The notes under the pieces are model-generated. The model had not been told where the DNA came from, ran no database searches, and was given only the letters and a program-made list of their open reading frames with translations. Shown here piece after piece: positions 24,442 to 33,103 of a stretch of DNA of 64,000 bases (its first letter is position 1; every line of letters starts with the position of its first letter). Origin of the DNA: Litoreibacter ponti (GTDB lineage Bacteria; Pseudomonadota; Alphaproteobacteria; Rhodobacterales; Rhodobacteraceae); assembly GCF_003054285.1 (NCBI RefSeq), contig NZ_QBKS01000001.1, positions 620,001-684,000 on the forward strand, read 5' to 3'. Made by a program: the position numbers and the translations under genes.

Positions 24442-25464
24442 TCAGCCCTGCGGAAAAATCACTGAGAACACGCTTCCAACCCCTTGATCAGATGTTATTT
24501 TCAGCCTTCCGCGATGGCGGTTGACGATATGTTTCACAATCGCCAGCCCGAGCCCCGTTCCGCCCTTCGCGCGGCTGCGGTCGTCATCGATGCGGTAGAA
24601 TCGCTCGGTCAGTCGGGGAATATGAATCGGATCGATTCCCGGGCCCTCGTCTCGGATATCGACGCGCACTGCTGGCTGCCGCAGGGTCGGGTCGCGCTCG
24701 ATCAGCGACAGGCTCACATGAATGGTCTTTTCAGGCCCGCCGTATTTGATCGCGTTCTCGATCAGGTTGATGAACAGCTGGATAAGCTGGTCGCTGTCAC
24801 CACGGATCGGCGCGGCCAGGGTCAGGCCTTCCGTCTCAACACCAACGTTTGCCTCCTGCAACTTTCCTTCAAGCGTTGCCAGGACCGAGCGCAGAACCGC
24901 CTCCACCCCAACCTCGGCCCGCGGACGCACCCGCTCATCGACCTCGACCCGGCTGAGCGACAGCAAATCCGACACCATGCGGCTCATCCGCTGCGCCTCA
25001 TCGGCCATGATCGCAAGAAACCGCTCTTGGGCCGCCGCGTCATCCTTTGCCGGCCCGCGCAGGGTCTCGATGAAGCCGATCAGACCCGTGAGCGGCGTGC
25101 GCAGCTCGTGGCTGATATTGGCAATGAAGTCGCGGCGCATGAGTTCGCTTTCTTCGCGGTGCGAGCGGTCCTCAAAACTCACGACAGCGCCGCCCCCGTC
25201 CATGGGATGCGCGCGCATCTCATAGCTGACCTCGCCCGAGAGACCAGAAAGGAGAAACCGCGCATGCCCCGGTTGGCGGTCCCGCATCGCGCCGTCGAGC
25301 GCCGCCAGAACCGGTGCCTGACGTAGAAGCGACACCGCATTCTGACCAACCGGATCATGGCCGAACATCTCAAGGGAGGCGGGGTTCGTCCGGGTCACCG
25401 CGTAATCCGGAGCGACAAGCAGCACAGGCAACGGAATACCCGCCAGGATCGCGCTCTCATCCAT
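24442..25464 (-). CDS. phoR: Phosphate regulon sensor histidine kinase, form without membrane anchor
   Basis: This 340-residue kinase has an N-terminal PAS domain (about residues 8-100), the HisKA domain with phosphoacceptor His119 in ISHELRTPLTG, and the ATPase domain (about 225-340). The latter has the N box (LIENAIKYGG), DEGPGI and GGTGLGLAIVKHIV. It phosphorylates PhoB. No hydrophobic membrane segment is present before the PAS domain. A TAA stop lies nine codons upstream of the ATG, which has AGAGGAGG before it, so this is not a start error. It is likely membrane-attached only through the Pst/PhoU complex, if at all. Confidence 0.9.
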   Translation of the reverse strand: MDESAILAGIPLPVLLVAPDYAVTRTNPASLEMFGHDPVGQNAVSLLRQAPVLAALDGAMRDRQPGHARFLLSGLSGEVSYEMRAHPMDGGGAVVSFEDRSHREESELMRRDFIANISHELRTPLTGLIGFIETLRGPAKDDAAAQERFLAIMADEAQRMSRMVSDLLSLSRVEVDERVRPRAEVGVEAVLRSVLATLEGKLQEANVGVETEGLTLAAPIRGDSDQLIQLFINLIENAIKYGGPEKTIHVSLSLIERDPTLRQPAVRVDIRDEGPGIDPIHIPRLTERFYRIDDDRSRAKGGTGLGLAIVKHIVNRHRGRLKITSDQGVGSVFSVIFPQG

Positions 25465-25546
25465 GCTCCGGGCCTCCTCTGCGAAACTTTAATACAGTCT
25501 GACAACCGTTGGTTTTAATTCTCTTATACTTGAATCTTTCGAGCAA

Positions 25547-26722
25547 TCAGAGCACCGCGAATCCGCGTTCAAACTCGGCCTTGAGCAGCTCAATCTCCTC
25601 GACCCCGACCGAAACCCGGAAGAAACCTTCTGTGATCCCCAACGCGGCCCGGCCTTCAGGCGTCAGCCCGCGATGGGACGAAGATGCCGCGTGGCTGACG
25701 GTCGTGCCGATATCGCCAAGTGTCGGGGCGAAGTTCATCTCCGGCATCGCTCGGGTCAAGGCGTTCGCCTGATCCCGACCGCCCTTCAAGCGAAAGCTCA
25801 CCATATTCCCGAACCGACCGCGCAGAAGGTCACCCGCCCGATTATGATCGGGATGGTCGGCCCGCCCGGGATAGAGCACCGCATCGAGCCCCGGCAGCCC
25901 TGCGATATGCTCCGCCAGGGCGGCCGCGTTTTCCTCGGCCCGATCATAGCGCAGGTTGAACGACATGAGGCCCCGCTCCGCCATCCAGCAATCATAGGGG
26001 CTGGGTGTCAGACCCAGTGTGATGATCGTGGTCGAGATCGCCTCCGCATGATCTCGATCCTTCGCCGCGACATAGCCCAGCATCGCGTCGGAATGCCCGG
26101 CCATGAGCTTGGTCACCGAGTGGATCACAACGTCGGCGCCGTGATCGAATGCCTTGAAGGCGCGTGGGGTGGTGAAAGTATTATCCACCACCAGGATCAG
26201 CCCGTGCTTTTTCGCAATCGCCGCGATCCCTTCCATGTCGGCCACTCTCAGCGTCGGGTTCGAGACGACCTCGACAAGGATCAGCTTCGTTGCTGGCGTG
26301 ATGGCCGCCTCAATCGCCGCCGCATCGGTCGGATCGGCCAGCGTCGCCGTAATCCCGTACCGCGGCAAATCCTGCGTCAACATGCGCAGCGAGCGGCCGT
26401 ACAGCTGGTCGCCACCGATGATGTGGTCGCCCTGGCGCAAAAGCCCGAGCATTGTCGCCGTCACCGCCGCCATGCCGGAGGCCGTGCACCAGCCGCCGGA
26501 CACGCCTTCCATCGCATCGATCTTCGAGGCCAGCACAGACGCGTTCGGATGGCCCTCGCGCGAATAGGTATAGCCGAAAGCGCGACCTTCATACTGTGCG
26601 TCCAGCGTATCGGGGTCCGGCGAGGCGTACACGACGGATGGCTGCAGCGGTGTGGTCACCGCCCGGCTCACGCTTTCGGGAAACGCCGGCCTGCGCGCAA
26701 GCTCGGAGACGTCTTTGGTCAT
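25547..26722 (-). CDS. PLP-dependent Cys/Met metabolism enzyme (trans-sulfuration family)
   Basis: This 391-residue fold-I PLP enzyme has the family pattern YTYSREGHPNASVLASKID with the pyridoxal-phosphate-binding Tyr and Arg. It also has the cofactor lysine in VIHSVTKLMAGHSDAMLG (Lys205) and the C-terminal SLG/E-type MVSFRLKGG region. Members include cystathionine gamma-synthase, cystathionine beta- and gamma-lyase and O-acetylhomoserine sulfhydrylase. The sequence read by eye does not decide between these. It lies 72 bases after proA across a double palindrome, so it may be transcribed separately. Confidence 0.85.
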   Translation of the reverse strand: MTKDVSELARRPAFPESVSRAVTTPLQPSVVYASPDPDTLDAQYEGRAFGYTYSREGHPNASVLASKIDAMEGVSGGWCTASGMAAVTATMLGLLRQGDHIIGGDQLYGRSLRMLTQDLPRYGITATLADPTDAAAIEAAITPATKLILVEVVSNPTLRVADMEGIAAIAKKHGLILVVDNTFTTPRAFKAFDHGADVVIHSVTKLMAGHSDAMLGYVAAKDRDHAEAISTTIITLGLTPSPYDCWMAERGLMSFNLRYDRAEENAAALAEHIAGLPGLDAVLYPGRADHPDHNRAGDLLRGRFGNMVSFRLKGGRDQANALTRAMPEMNFAPTLGDIGTTVSHAASSSHRGLTPEGRAALGITEGFFRVSVGVEEIELLKAEFERGFAVL

Positions 26723-26745
26723 AATTGCTGTCCTTTCCCTGAGGC

Positions 26746-26793
26746 GCGCAGAGTTTTCTGAAAACTCTGCGCCAAAGTCTTCAAAAGACTTTG
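26746..26793. repeat. Double palindrome (REP-like element or terminator pair)
   Basis: Two perfect hairpins are adjacent. GCGCAGAGTTTT pairs with AAAACTCTGCGC (26746-26757 and 26761-26772, 3-base loop). CAAAGTCTT pairs with AAGACTTTG (26773-26781 and 26785-26793, 3-base loop). The block lies exactly between the proA stop and the PLP-enzyme gene. The T-rich middle of the arms allows termination in either direction. Its symmetry suggests a repeated intergenic element. Confidence 0.7.
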
Positions 26794-26794
26794 G

Positions 26795-28060
26795 CTACGC
26801 GCGCACAGTGCCGTCGCCGGTCACGATATATTTGAAACTTGTCAGCTGCTCCGCGCCTACCGGACCACGAGCATGCATCTTGCCGGTCGCGATGCCGATC
26901 TCGGCCCCCATGCCAAACTCGCCGCCATCGGCGAACTGAGTCGAGGCGTTGTGCATCAGGATCGCGCTGTCGAGGCGCGAGAGGAACAAATCCGCCGTCG
27001 CCTGATCTTCGGTCATGATGCAATCGGTATGGTTCGAGCCGTATTGCCGGATATGCGCCATCGCCTCTTCGACAGATGCAACGGTTTTGGCGGCAATCTC
27101 CATGTCCAGAAACTCCCGGCCCCAGTGCTCTTCCGAGGCGGGTGAGACACCGTCGATCCCCGACAGCTTCATGTCGGCATCCACGGTCACACCCTTCTCC
27201 AGCAGCGCCTTGATGACGCCCTGCCCTATCGTCTCGACCACATCCTTGTGGATCAGCAGGCATTCCGCCGCCCCGCAGATGCCCGTGCGCCGCGTCTTGG
27301 CGTTAAGCACAACGTCGAGCGTCTTGATCGGGTCGGCTGCCTTGTCGATGTAGATATGAACGATGCCTTCCAAATGGGCGAAGACCGGCACGCGGGCCTC
27401 GCGCTGCACCAGCCCAACCAGCCCCTTGCCACCACGGGGGACGATCACGTCGATATGGTCGGTCATCGTCAGCATCTCGCTGACCGCCGCGCGGTCTCGG
27501 GTGGGCACAAGCTGGATCGCGGTCTCGGGCAGGCCCGCATCTTTCAACCCCTTCACCAGACATACGTGAATGGCCTTGGAGGAATTGAAGCCCTCTGAGC
27601 CGCCGCGCAGGATCACCGCATTTCCCGCCTTCAGGCATAGCGCGCCGGCATCGGCCGTCACGTTCGGGCGGCTCTCATAGATCACCCCGATCACGCCCAA
27701 AGGCGTGCGCACCCGCTTGATGTGCAATCCGGTTGGTCGGTCCCACTCTGTGATCACCGAACCGACTGGATCGGCCTGCTCAGCCACGGCGCGTAGGCCA
27801 TCCTGCATGGCACGGATACGGTCCTCGTCGAGCATCAGGCGGTCCAGCATCGCGGCAGACAGCCCTTTCTCGCGCCCGTACTCCATGTCTTTGGCATTGG
27901 CCTCGATGATCGCGGCACGGTCGTCCCAGACGGCATCCGCGGCGGAGACAAGCGCAGCATGCTTGCGCTCGGCGCTTGCATAGGCCAGCTCGGTCGCCGC
28001 AGCTTTCGCAGCCGCACCGATAGCCTGCATCTGTTGCTGGATCTGATCCGTGTCGAGCAT
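26795..28060 (-). CDS. proA: Gamma-glutamyl phosphate reductase
   Basis: ProA makes glutamate-5-semialdehyde from gamma-glutamyl phosphate with NADPH, the second step of proline synthesis. The 421-residue protein has the aldehyde-dehydrogenase fold, SRPNVTADAGALCLKAGN (about 130-147), ILRGGSEGFNSSKAI and the catalytic Cys262 in RRTGICGAAE. I choose the ATG at 28060, spaced correctly from GGAGA; an ATG five codons upstream is less likely. It is separated from proB by a secreted-protein gene, which is unusual. Confidence 0.95.
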   Translation of the reverse strand: MLDTDQIQQQMQAIGAAAKAAATELAYASAERKHAALVSAADAVWDDRAAIIEANAKDMEYGREKGLSAAMLDRLMLDEDRIRAMQDGLRAVAEQADPVGSVITEWDRPTGLHIKRVRTPLGVIGVIYESRPNVTADAGALCLKAGNAVILRGGSEGFNSSKAIHVCLVKGLKDAGLPETAIQLVPTRDRAAVSEMLTMTDHIDVIVPRGGKGLVGLVQREARVPVFAHLEGIVHIYIDKAADPIKTLDVVLNAKTRRTGICGAAECLLIHKDVVETIGQGVIKALLEKGVTVDADMKLSGIDGVSPASEEHWGREFLDMEIAAKTVASVEEAMAHIRQYGSNHTDCIMTEDQATADLFLSRLDSAILMHNASTQFADGGEFGMGAEIGIATGKMHARGPVGAEQLTSFKYIVTGDGTVRA

Positions 28061-28113
28061 CAAAACAATCTCCATTTGGTCAGGAGACTGCTTAGTTCAG
28101 CTCCTTGTCAGGC

Positions 28114-28758
28114 TCAATCCCGGGATTTCCGGCGGCGGCGCAAAGCGCCAAGCCCACCGACCCCGGCTAGCAGTAATAACGCTGTCGCAGGCAGAGGGAC
28201 AGGCTCAACCAGATCAAGTTCTGTGATATCGAATATCTGTTGTTCCGCGCCGTTTCGCCCGTTCGCATCCCGGCTCAGGGAGAACAGCGATATCTCGGCG
28301 ATATCAAATGCGCCGAGATCGATGACCGTTGGGAAGGCGTTGGAGCTAAACGCAGTCGCAGTCGAGTCGATCAGCCCAAAGGTCAACTGGTTCGAAATTC
28401 CGATCCCGTTGAACGCAACCGTCGAAGCACCGAGCCCGTCCACAATGGGATTGCCGACGTCATTTCCTAAGCCAAGCTCGAATGGAAGCGTATCGAAGAG
28501 CGTCATATCAAAGCCGTCGATCGTGACGACCGGCGCGGCGTAGAAGGCGATATTCGCGGTGGGCGCCCTGAGCAGTGTATCATCCAGTACAAGTGTGCCC
28601 GAAATCTCCGTCAGCGCCCTGGCGACATCAACAGTGCTGTCGAACGAGCTATCGTTGGTTCCGGGTCCGGATACGGCAGTGAATGTGTAGGTAAAGGTTG
28701 CAGCCGACGCTGCGCTGCATGTTGCAGCCACCAGAGCTGCGGCAAAAATCGTTTTCAT
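28114..28758 (-). CDS. Secreted protein with VPLPA-CTERM sorting signal
   Basis: This 214-residue protein has a signal peptide (residues 1-20, ending ASA) and a beta-rich middle. Its C-terminus has VPLPATALLLLAGVGGLGAL followed by RRRRKSRD. That tripartite tail (VPLPA motif, membrane helix, Arg cluster) is the PEP-CTERM/exosortase-type sorting signal variant common in Rhodobacteraceae. The protein is probably exported, processed and linked to extracellular matrix or the surface. The exosortase is not in the window. It interrupts the proB-proA pair. Confidence 0.85.
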   Translation of the reverse strand: MKTIFAAALVAATCSAASAATFTYTFTAVSGPGTNDSSFDSTVDVARALTEISGTLVLDDTLLRAPTANIAFYAAPVVTIDGFDMTLFDTLPFELGLGNDVGNPIVDGLGASTVAFNGIGISNQLTFGLIDSTATAFSSNAFPTVIDLGAFDIAEISLFSLSRDANGRNGAEQQIFDITELDLVEPVPLPATALLLLAGVGGLGALRRRRKSRD

Positions 28759-28826
28759 GGCAAATGGCCTTCCTTCAAATATCTGCCAATTAATGCGGCT
28801 TTCGCCAGCCTTGGCAAGTGCGAAGG

Positions 28827-29936
28827 CTACAGCACCATATCATCGCGGTGCACAAGCGCCGCTCGGCCCGGGTAGCCTAGGATTTCAGCGATTTCAGAAG
28901 ATTGATGCCCCTTCAAAAGCTCCGCCTCTTGCGCTGTGTAGCGCGCAAGGCCAACGCCCAGGGCCGTGCCATCCGGGCGCGCCAGCGTGACGGGATCACC
29001 GCGCTCGAACCTGCCTGAGACAGCGCTCACCCCAGCGGGAAGCAGCGACTTGCCTTGCGACATGGCACGTGCGGCACCTTCATCGAGGGTCAGAACGCCT
29101 TGCGGCTTCATCGCCGCGATCCAGCGTTTGCGCGCGACATGCGGGTCGGTCTGCGGGCGGAACCATGTTGCGTTGGCCCCGTCTTCGAGGGCCTGTAGCG
29201 GCGAAAGCCGCGAGCCTTCGGTGATCACCAGCCCTGCCCCGCCTGCCATTGCCGTCTTCGCGGCCATGATCTTGGTCTTCATCCCGCCTTTGGACAAACC
29301 GGACCCGGCGTCCCCCGCCATCGCTTCGATTTCAGGCGTGATCGTAGTGACCTCGGACAGGCGCTCGGCCGTCGGATCGTCATTCGGGTTCGCGGTATAA
29401 AGCCCGTCCACATCGGACAGCAAGACCACCAGGTCGGCCCCGACCGTGACCGCCACTTGAGCGGCGAGACGGTCATTGTCACCATAGCGGATTTCATCCG
29501 TCGCGATGGTGTCGTTTTCATTGACGATTGGCACGACACCCATGCTGAGCAGTGCCTCGAGCGTCGCGCGGGAGTTCAGATAGCGCCGACGGTCGCGGCT
29601 GTCTTCCAGCGTCACCAGAACCTGCGCCGTGGTGATCTTGTGCGGTGCGAGCGCCTCCTCATAGGCGCGGGCGAGCCTGATCTGGCCCACGGCGGCGGAA
29701 GCCTGGGACTGCTCCAGCGGCAGCGGTCCGGGCGGCAGGTCCAGCACGGTGCGGCCCAAGGCGATAGAGCCCGACGAGACCAACACGACATCCTGCGCAC
29801 GACGCTTCAAGCGCAACACGTCCTTGGCGAGGCTGCCCAGCCATTCGCCGCGCAACGCGCCGGTCTCGCGATCCACGAGCAGGGCCGAGCCGATCTTGAC
29901 GACGACCCTGCGGCTTTCGGGCAGGCTTTGGGTCAT
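28827..29936 (-). CDS. proB: Glutamate 5-kinase with C-terminal PUA domain
   Basis: ProB phosphorylates glutamate as the first, feedback-controlled step of proline synthesis. The 369-residue protein starts at 29936, where the ATG overlaps the obgE stop (ATGA); the longer ORF lacks homologous residues. It has the amino-acid-kinase start RVVVKIGSALLVD, the loops QILVTLEDSRDRRRYLN-like and VPIVNENDTI, and GGMKTKIMAAKTAM. A PUA domain closes it (about residues 280-369), as in most proteobacterial enzymes. Confidence 0.95.
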   Translation of the reverse strand: MTQSLPESRRVVVKIGSALLVDRETGALRGEWLGSLAKDVLRLKRRAQDVVLVSSGSIALGRTVLDLPPGPLPLEQSQASAAVGQIRLARAYEEALAPHKITTAQVLVTLEDSRDRRRYLNSRATLEALLSMGVVPIVNENDTIATDEIRYGDNDRLAAQVAVTVGADLVVLLSDVDGLYTANPNDDPTAERLSEVTTITPEIEAMAGDAGSGLSKGGMKTKIMAAKTAMAGGAGLVITEGSRLSPLQALEDGANATWFRPQTDPHVARKRWIAAMKPQGVLTLDEGAARAMSQGKSLLPAGVSAVSGRFERGDPVTLARPDGTALGVGLARYTAQEAELLKGHQSSEIAEILGYPGRAALVHRDDMVL

Positions 29937-30970
29937 GGGCGCCAAGGCTCTTCTTCGACGTCTTCGGCGCGCAGGCGCAGCTTGTCTTCGGTGATTTCGG
30001 CACGCACGGCACGCAGCACATCCGTCAAACCTTCGCGCGAGACGCCAGACAGCATCAAGACTTGTCCGCCGCAAGCTTCTTCCAGCGTCGAGCGGGCTTC
30101 TTCGCGCTCTTCATCATCAAGCGCGTCGATCTTGTTGAGCGCGGTCACGCGCGGCTTATGGGCAAGCTCGCCGCCATAGGCTTCGAGCTCGTCGATGATG
30201 GTCTGGTAATCCTCGGCAATCGTCTCGGATGCGCCATCGACCAGATGCAGCAGGACCGAGCAGCGTTCGACATGGCCCAGAAAGCGGTCGCCGATCCCCT
30301 TGCCCTCCGACGCGCCGGCGATCAGGCCGGGGATGTCGGCCATGACGAACTCAGCGTTGTCCACGCCGACCACACCAAGGTTCGGGTGCAGGGTCGTGAA
30401 CGGGTAATCCGCAATCTTGGGTCGTGCGTTGGAGCTTGCGGCGAGGAAGGTCGACTTGCCTGCATTGGGCAGACCCAAGAGCCCGGCATCCGCGATCAGC
30501 TTCAGGCGCAGCCAGAGCGTGCGTTCCACGCCGGGCTGTCCCGGATTGGCGCGGCGCGGGGCCTGGTTGGTGGCACTTTTGAAGTGCAGGTTGCCCCAGC
30601 CCCCATTGCCGCCCTGCGCGAGGACTACGCGTTGGCCGACCTCGGTCAGGTCGGCGAGGACCGTTTCTTCATCCTCGTCGAGGATTTCGGTCCCCACGGG
30701 CACGCGCAGCACGATGTCATCCCCGCCCTTGCCCGTGCGCTGGCGACCCATGCCGCCCTGCCCGTTCTTGGCGAAGAAGTGCTGCTGGTAGCGAAAGTCG
30801 ATGAGGGTATTGAGCCCCTCGACCGCTTCGGCGATGACATCACCGCCCTTGCCACCATCACCGCCATCGGGACCACCGTATTCGATGTACTTCTCGCGCC
30901 GAAAGCTCACGGCCCCGCCCCCGCCGCAGCCGGAGCGGATATAGACTTTGGTCAGATCGAGGAACTTCAT
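29933..30970 (-). CDS. obgE: Obg family GTPase (ribosome assembly)
   Basis: Obg/CgtA is an essential large-subunit assembly and stress-control GTPase. The 345-residue protein has the glycine-rich Obg fold (residues 1-158, with GGPDGGDGGKGG). The G domain follows with G1 LLGLPNAGKSTF (164-175), switch and G3 ADIPGLIAG, and NKID. The usual variable C-terminal tail is short and acidic. It overlaps proB and an acetyltransferase gene by four bases each way, placing it in a tightly coupled run after rplU-rpmA. Confidence 0.95.
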   Translation of the reverse strand: MKFLDLTKVYIRSGCGGGGAVSFRREKYIEYGGPDGGDGGKGGDVIAEAVEGLNTLIDFRYQQHFFAKNGQGGMGRQRTGKGGDDIVLRVPVGTEILDEDEETVLADLTEVGQRVVLAQGGNGGWGNLHFKSATNQAPRRANPGQPGVERTLWLRLKLIADAGLLGLPNAGKSTFLAASSNARPKIADYPFTTLHPNLGVVGVDNAEFVMADIPGLIAGASEGKGIGDRFLGHVERCSVLLHLVDGASETIAEDYQTIIDELEAYGGELAHKPRVTALNKIDALDDEEREEARSTLEEACGGQVLMLSGVSREGLTDVLRAVRAEITEDKLRLRAEDVEEEPWRP

Positions 30971-31995
30971 GGATTGCTGCCTTCCGTGCTCAGGCTCAGG
31001 CGATACTTGTAAATCATCGTAGGCTCAAGCCGCGCGGGCACGGTGACCTCTTTTTCGGCGATGACCTTGAAGCCAAGCTTGGTCAGCACCGCTTGCGAAG
31101 CGGGATTGTCCTGGAAAGCAGAAGCGACGACCTCAGACAGCTCGAAGCGCGGGATCGCGGCGTCGAGCATGGCGCGCGCGGCCTCGGAGGCGTAGCCTTG
31201 GCCCCAATGTTCAGGGGATATGACATAGCCAATGTCGCTGGGCGTGCCGCCCATTCCGACTTGCCCGATCAGTGTATCGGTCTCTTTCAGCCAGATGCCA
31301 TGGACAAAGCCGACCACGCCGCGCCAGCGGCGGGTATTGATCCATGCGGCGACCTCGTCCCCGCCCCAGCCGATCTTCATCGATCCGGTCATCTTGGCGA
31401 TTTCTTCGACGCCTGTAAGTGTCGCGAATTCCGCCGCGTGGCGCGCCTCGAGCGGTGCAATGCGCAAACGGTCCGTCTCGATCACCCATGGGTTGGCGAG
31501 GTGCCACTGTTCGGGCGCAAGGACGGTTCGGATGCGGGTCTCGTCTTGTGCGTGCGGGGCGAAGCCCAACTTGGATTGCACAGCACCGGAGGCCGGATTG
31601 CCGCGCAGATAGGACGAATAGACGGGCCAAGCCTGCGGCTGGGCGAACCACCTGGTGAGCAGCGCATGGCTCATCTCGAATGCAAGGCCCTGCCCCCAAT
31701 GTTCTCGGCGCAGCCAGAAGCCCAGCTCTGTGTTGAAGCTGAGCCCGCCGATCAGGGCGCCGTCGCGCCAGACGGCCCAATCGCGCGATCCACCGGTTTG
31801 CACCCGCGCAATGAAGGCTTCGGCGTCGCTCAGCCCATAGGGATCAGGCAATGCGGGCATGAAGCGGCGCACCTGCGGGTCGGCCATACCATCAGCTAAT
31901 GCGGACGCATCGTCCGCGCCCAGCGGGCGAATGTCGAGCCGCTCGGTCGAGAAAGCATCCCGGCCGGTCAGTCCAGCCTTTTTATATATGTCCAT
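30967..31995 (-). CDS. Protein with two tandem GNAT acetyltransferase domains
   Basis: This 342-residue protein contains two RimJ/RimL-type GNAT domains. The first covers about residues 15-155, with acetyl-CoA loop RREHWGQGLAFEM. The second covers about residues 165-335, with SPEHWGQGYASEA and NPASQAVLTKLGF. The two halves share the same TERL/TDRL start and NPAS motif, so they arose by duplication. The substrate could be a ribosomal protein N-terminus or a small molecule. The start overlaps the upstream GNAT gene by 28 bases and the stop overlaps obgE. Confidence 0.85.
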   Translation of the reverse strand: MDIYKKAGLTGRDAFSTERLDIRPLGADDASALADGMADPQVRRFMPALPDPYGLSDAEAFIARVQTGGSRDWAVWRDGALIGGLSFNTELGFWLRREHWGQGLAFEMSHALLTRWFAQPQAWPVYSSYLRGNPASGAVQSKLGFAPHAQDETRIRTVLAPEQWHLANPWVIETDRLRIAPLEARHAAEFATLTGVEEIAKMTGSMKIGWGGDEVAAWINTRRWRGVVGFVHGIWLKETDTLIGQVGMGGTPSDIGYVISPEHWGQGYASEAARAMLDAAIPRFELSEVVASAFQDNPASQAVLTKLGFKVIAEKEVTVPARLEPTMIYKYRLSLSTEGSNP

Positions 31996-32504
31996 GTGGG
32001 CACCGTGGCGTCGCGGGCGACGGAATAACTTTCCGCATCGCCGATATATTCAAATCCCGCATTCGTCAGCACCCGGGCCGAGGCCGGGTTGTCCTGAAAC
32101 ACGGACCCAAAAATCGTGCGGCAGGCCTGCGGGTTGGCTTCGACCATGGCAGTGACGGCCTCGGACGCGAAGCCATTATTCCACGCGGCGGGCACGACCC
32201 AATAGCTGATCTCGGACTGGTCGCGGTCCATCCGCTCCATCGCGATGGCACCAAGCATCTGCGAGCCGTCGTCAGAGGGATCAATGACCCAGATGTCCGA
32301 GCTGCGTTCGGGGTTGAGCGCGCGTTCGATGAACGCCTCCACCACGCCATCCGGCAGCGGGTGTGGGATCGTCGCCGTGGCCTCTGCCACACGTTTGTCA
32401 GAGCCATAGAGCTTCAGCTGGCCCGCATCCGCGCGGGTGATCGGGCGCAGCACAAGGCGCTCGGTCTCGATGACAGCCTGGGAAATGGGTTCCGTTACAC
32501 TCAT
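31968..32504 (-). CDS. GNAT-family N-acetyltransferase (RimJ/RimL-like)
   Basis: This 178-residue single GNAT domain has IETERLVLRPITRADAGQL, the acetyl-CoA region WVVPAAWNNGFASEAVTAM and the NPASARVLTNAGFEYIG tail. The R/Q-x-x-G-x-G/A loop is degenerate here (AAWNNGFA), but the fold elements are present. I start at 32504, overlapping the lysE-type stop as ATGA. It overlaps the double-GNAT gene at its end. Its substrate is unknown. Confidence 0.82.
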   Translation of the reverse strand: MSVTEPISQAVIETERLVLRPITRADAGQLKLYGSDKRVAEATATIPHPLPDGVVEAFIERALNPERSSDIWVIDPSDDGSQMLGAIAMERMDRDQSEISYWVVPAAWNNGFASEAVTAMVEANPQACRTIFGSVFQDNPASARVLTNAGFEYIGDAESYSVARDATVPTWTYIKRLD

Positions 32505-33103
32505 TTTGTCGCTCCTCCAAACAACACGAAGAGAACCGAGGCGACGGTAAGCGCCGCCAAGGTCCACATCAAATACCGCTCCGCCGCGGTGCCGGCGACG
32601 ACGCGCGCGATGCGCTCGCCGCCATAGGTCCAGATCGGGTGCAGCACGATCTGGGTGCCCAAGAGTACCAGCGCAATTGTTAACGTGGCCTCAAGACTTG
32701 GTGTGCCGGGGGCCGTGAAGGCCGTGAACCCGGCGGTGATCATTGCCCAGGCTTTCGGGTTGAGCGGATGCACGACCAACCCCGCCAAAAAACCGGGCGC
32801 CTTGGCTTCTACTTGGGCATTGAGGCGCAAATTTGCCACGCGCCAGGCCAACCAGACGATATAGGAGGCGGAAATCCACTTGAGCGCCTCGAAGATCCAC
32901 GGCGCGCTGTCGGACAGCTGCATCAACCCGAAGCCCACGGGCCAGATCACCAATTGCTTGCCGAGCGCGACGCCCACCACGAATGGCAGCGCGGCGCGCA
33001 GGCCATAGCGCGCGCCGGTCGCAAGCAGCGCCATATTGGCAGGCCCCGGCGTGCCGACCTGGCTGGCCGCAAAGATCGCAAACGAGGTCACCGCGACGCT
33101 CAT
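32501..33103 (-). CDS. LysE/RhtB-family amino acid exporter
   Basis: This 200-residue membrane protein has about six helices and the LysE-type start with FAASQVGTPGPANMALLATG and a second conserved stretch LAGLVVHPLNPKAW. Relatives export lysine, arginine, threonine, homoserine lactones or other small amino acids. I start at 33103, where the ATG overlaps the previous stop (ATGA). Its place among acetyltransferases may point to export of an acetylated or excess amino acid, but no substrate can be assigned. Confidence 0.88.
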   Translation of the reverse strand: MSVAVTSFAIFAASQVGTPGPANMALLATGARYGLRAALPFVVGVALGKQLVIWPVGFGLMQLSDSAPWIFEALKWISASYIVWLAWRVANLRLNAQVEAKAPGFLAGLVVHPLNPKAWAMITAGFTAFTAPGTPSLEATLTIALVLLGTQIVLHPIWTYGGERIARVVAGTAAERYLMWTLAALTVASVLFVLFGGATK

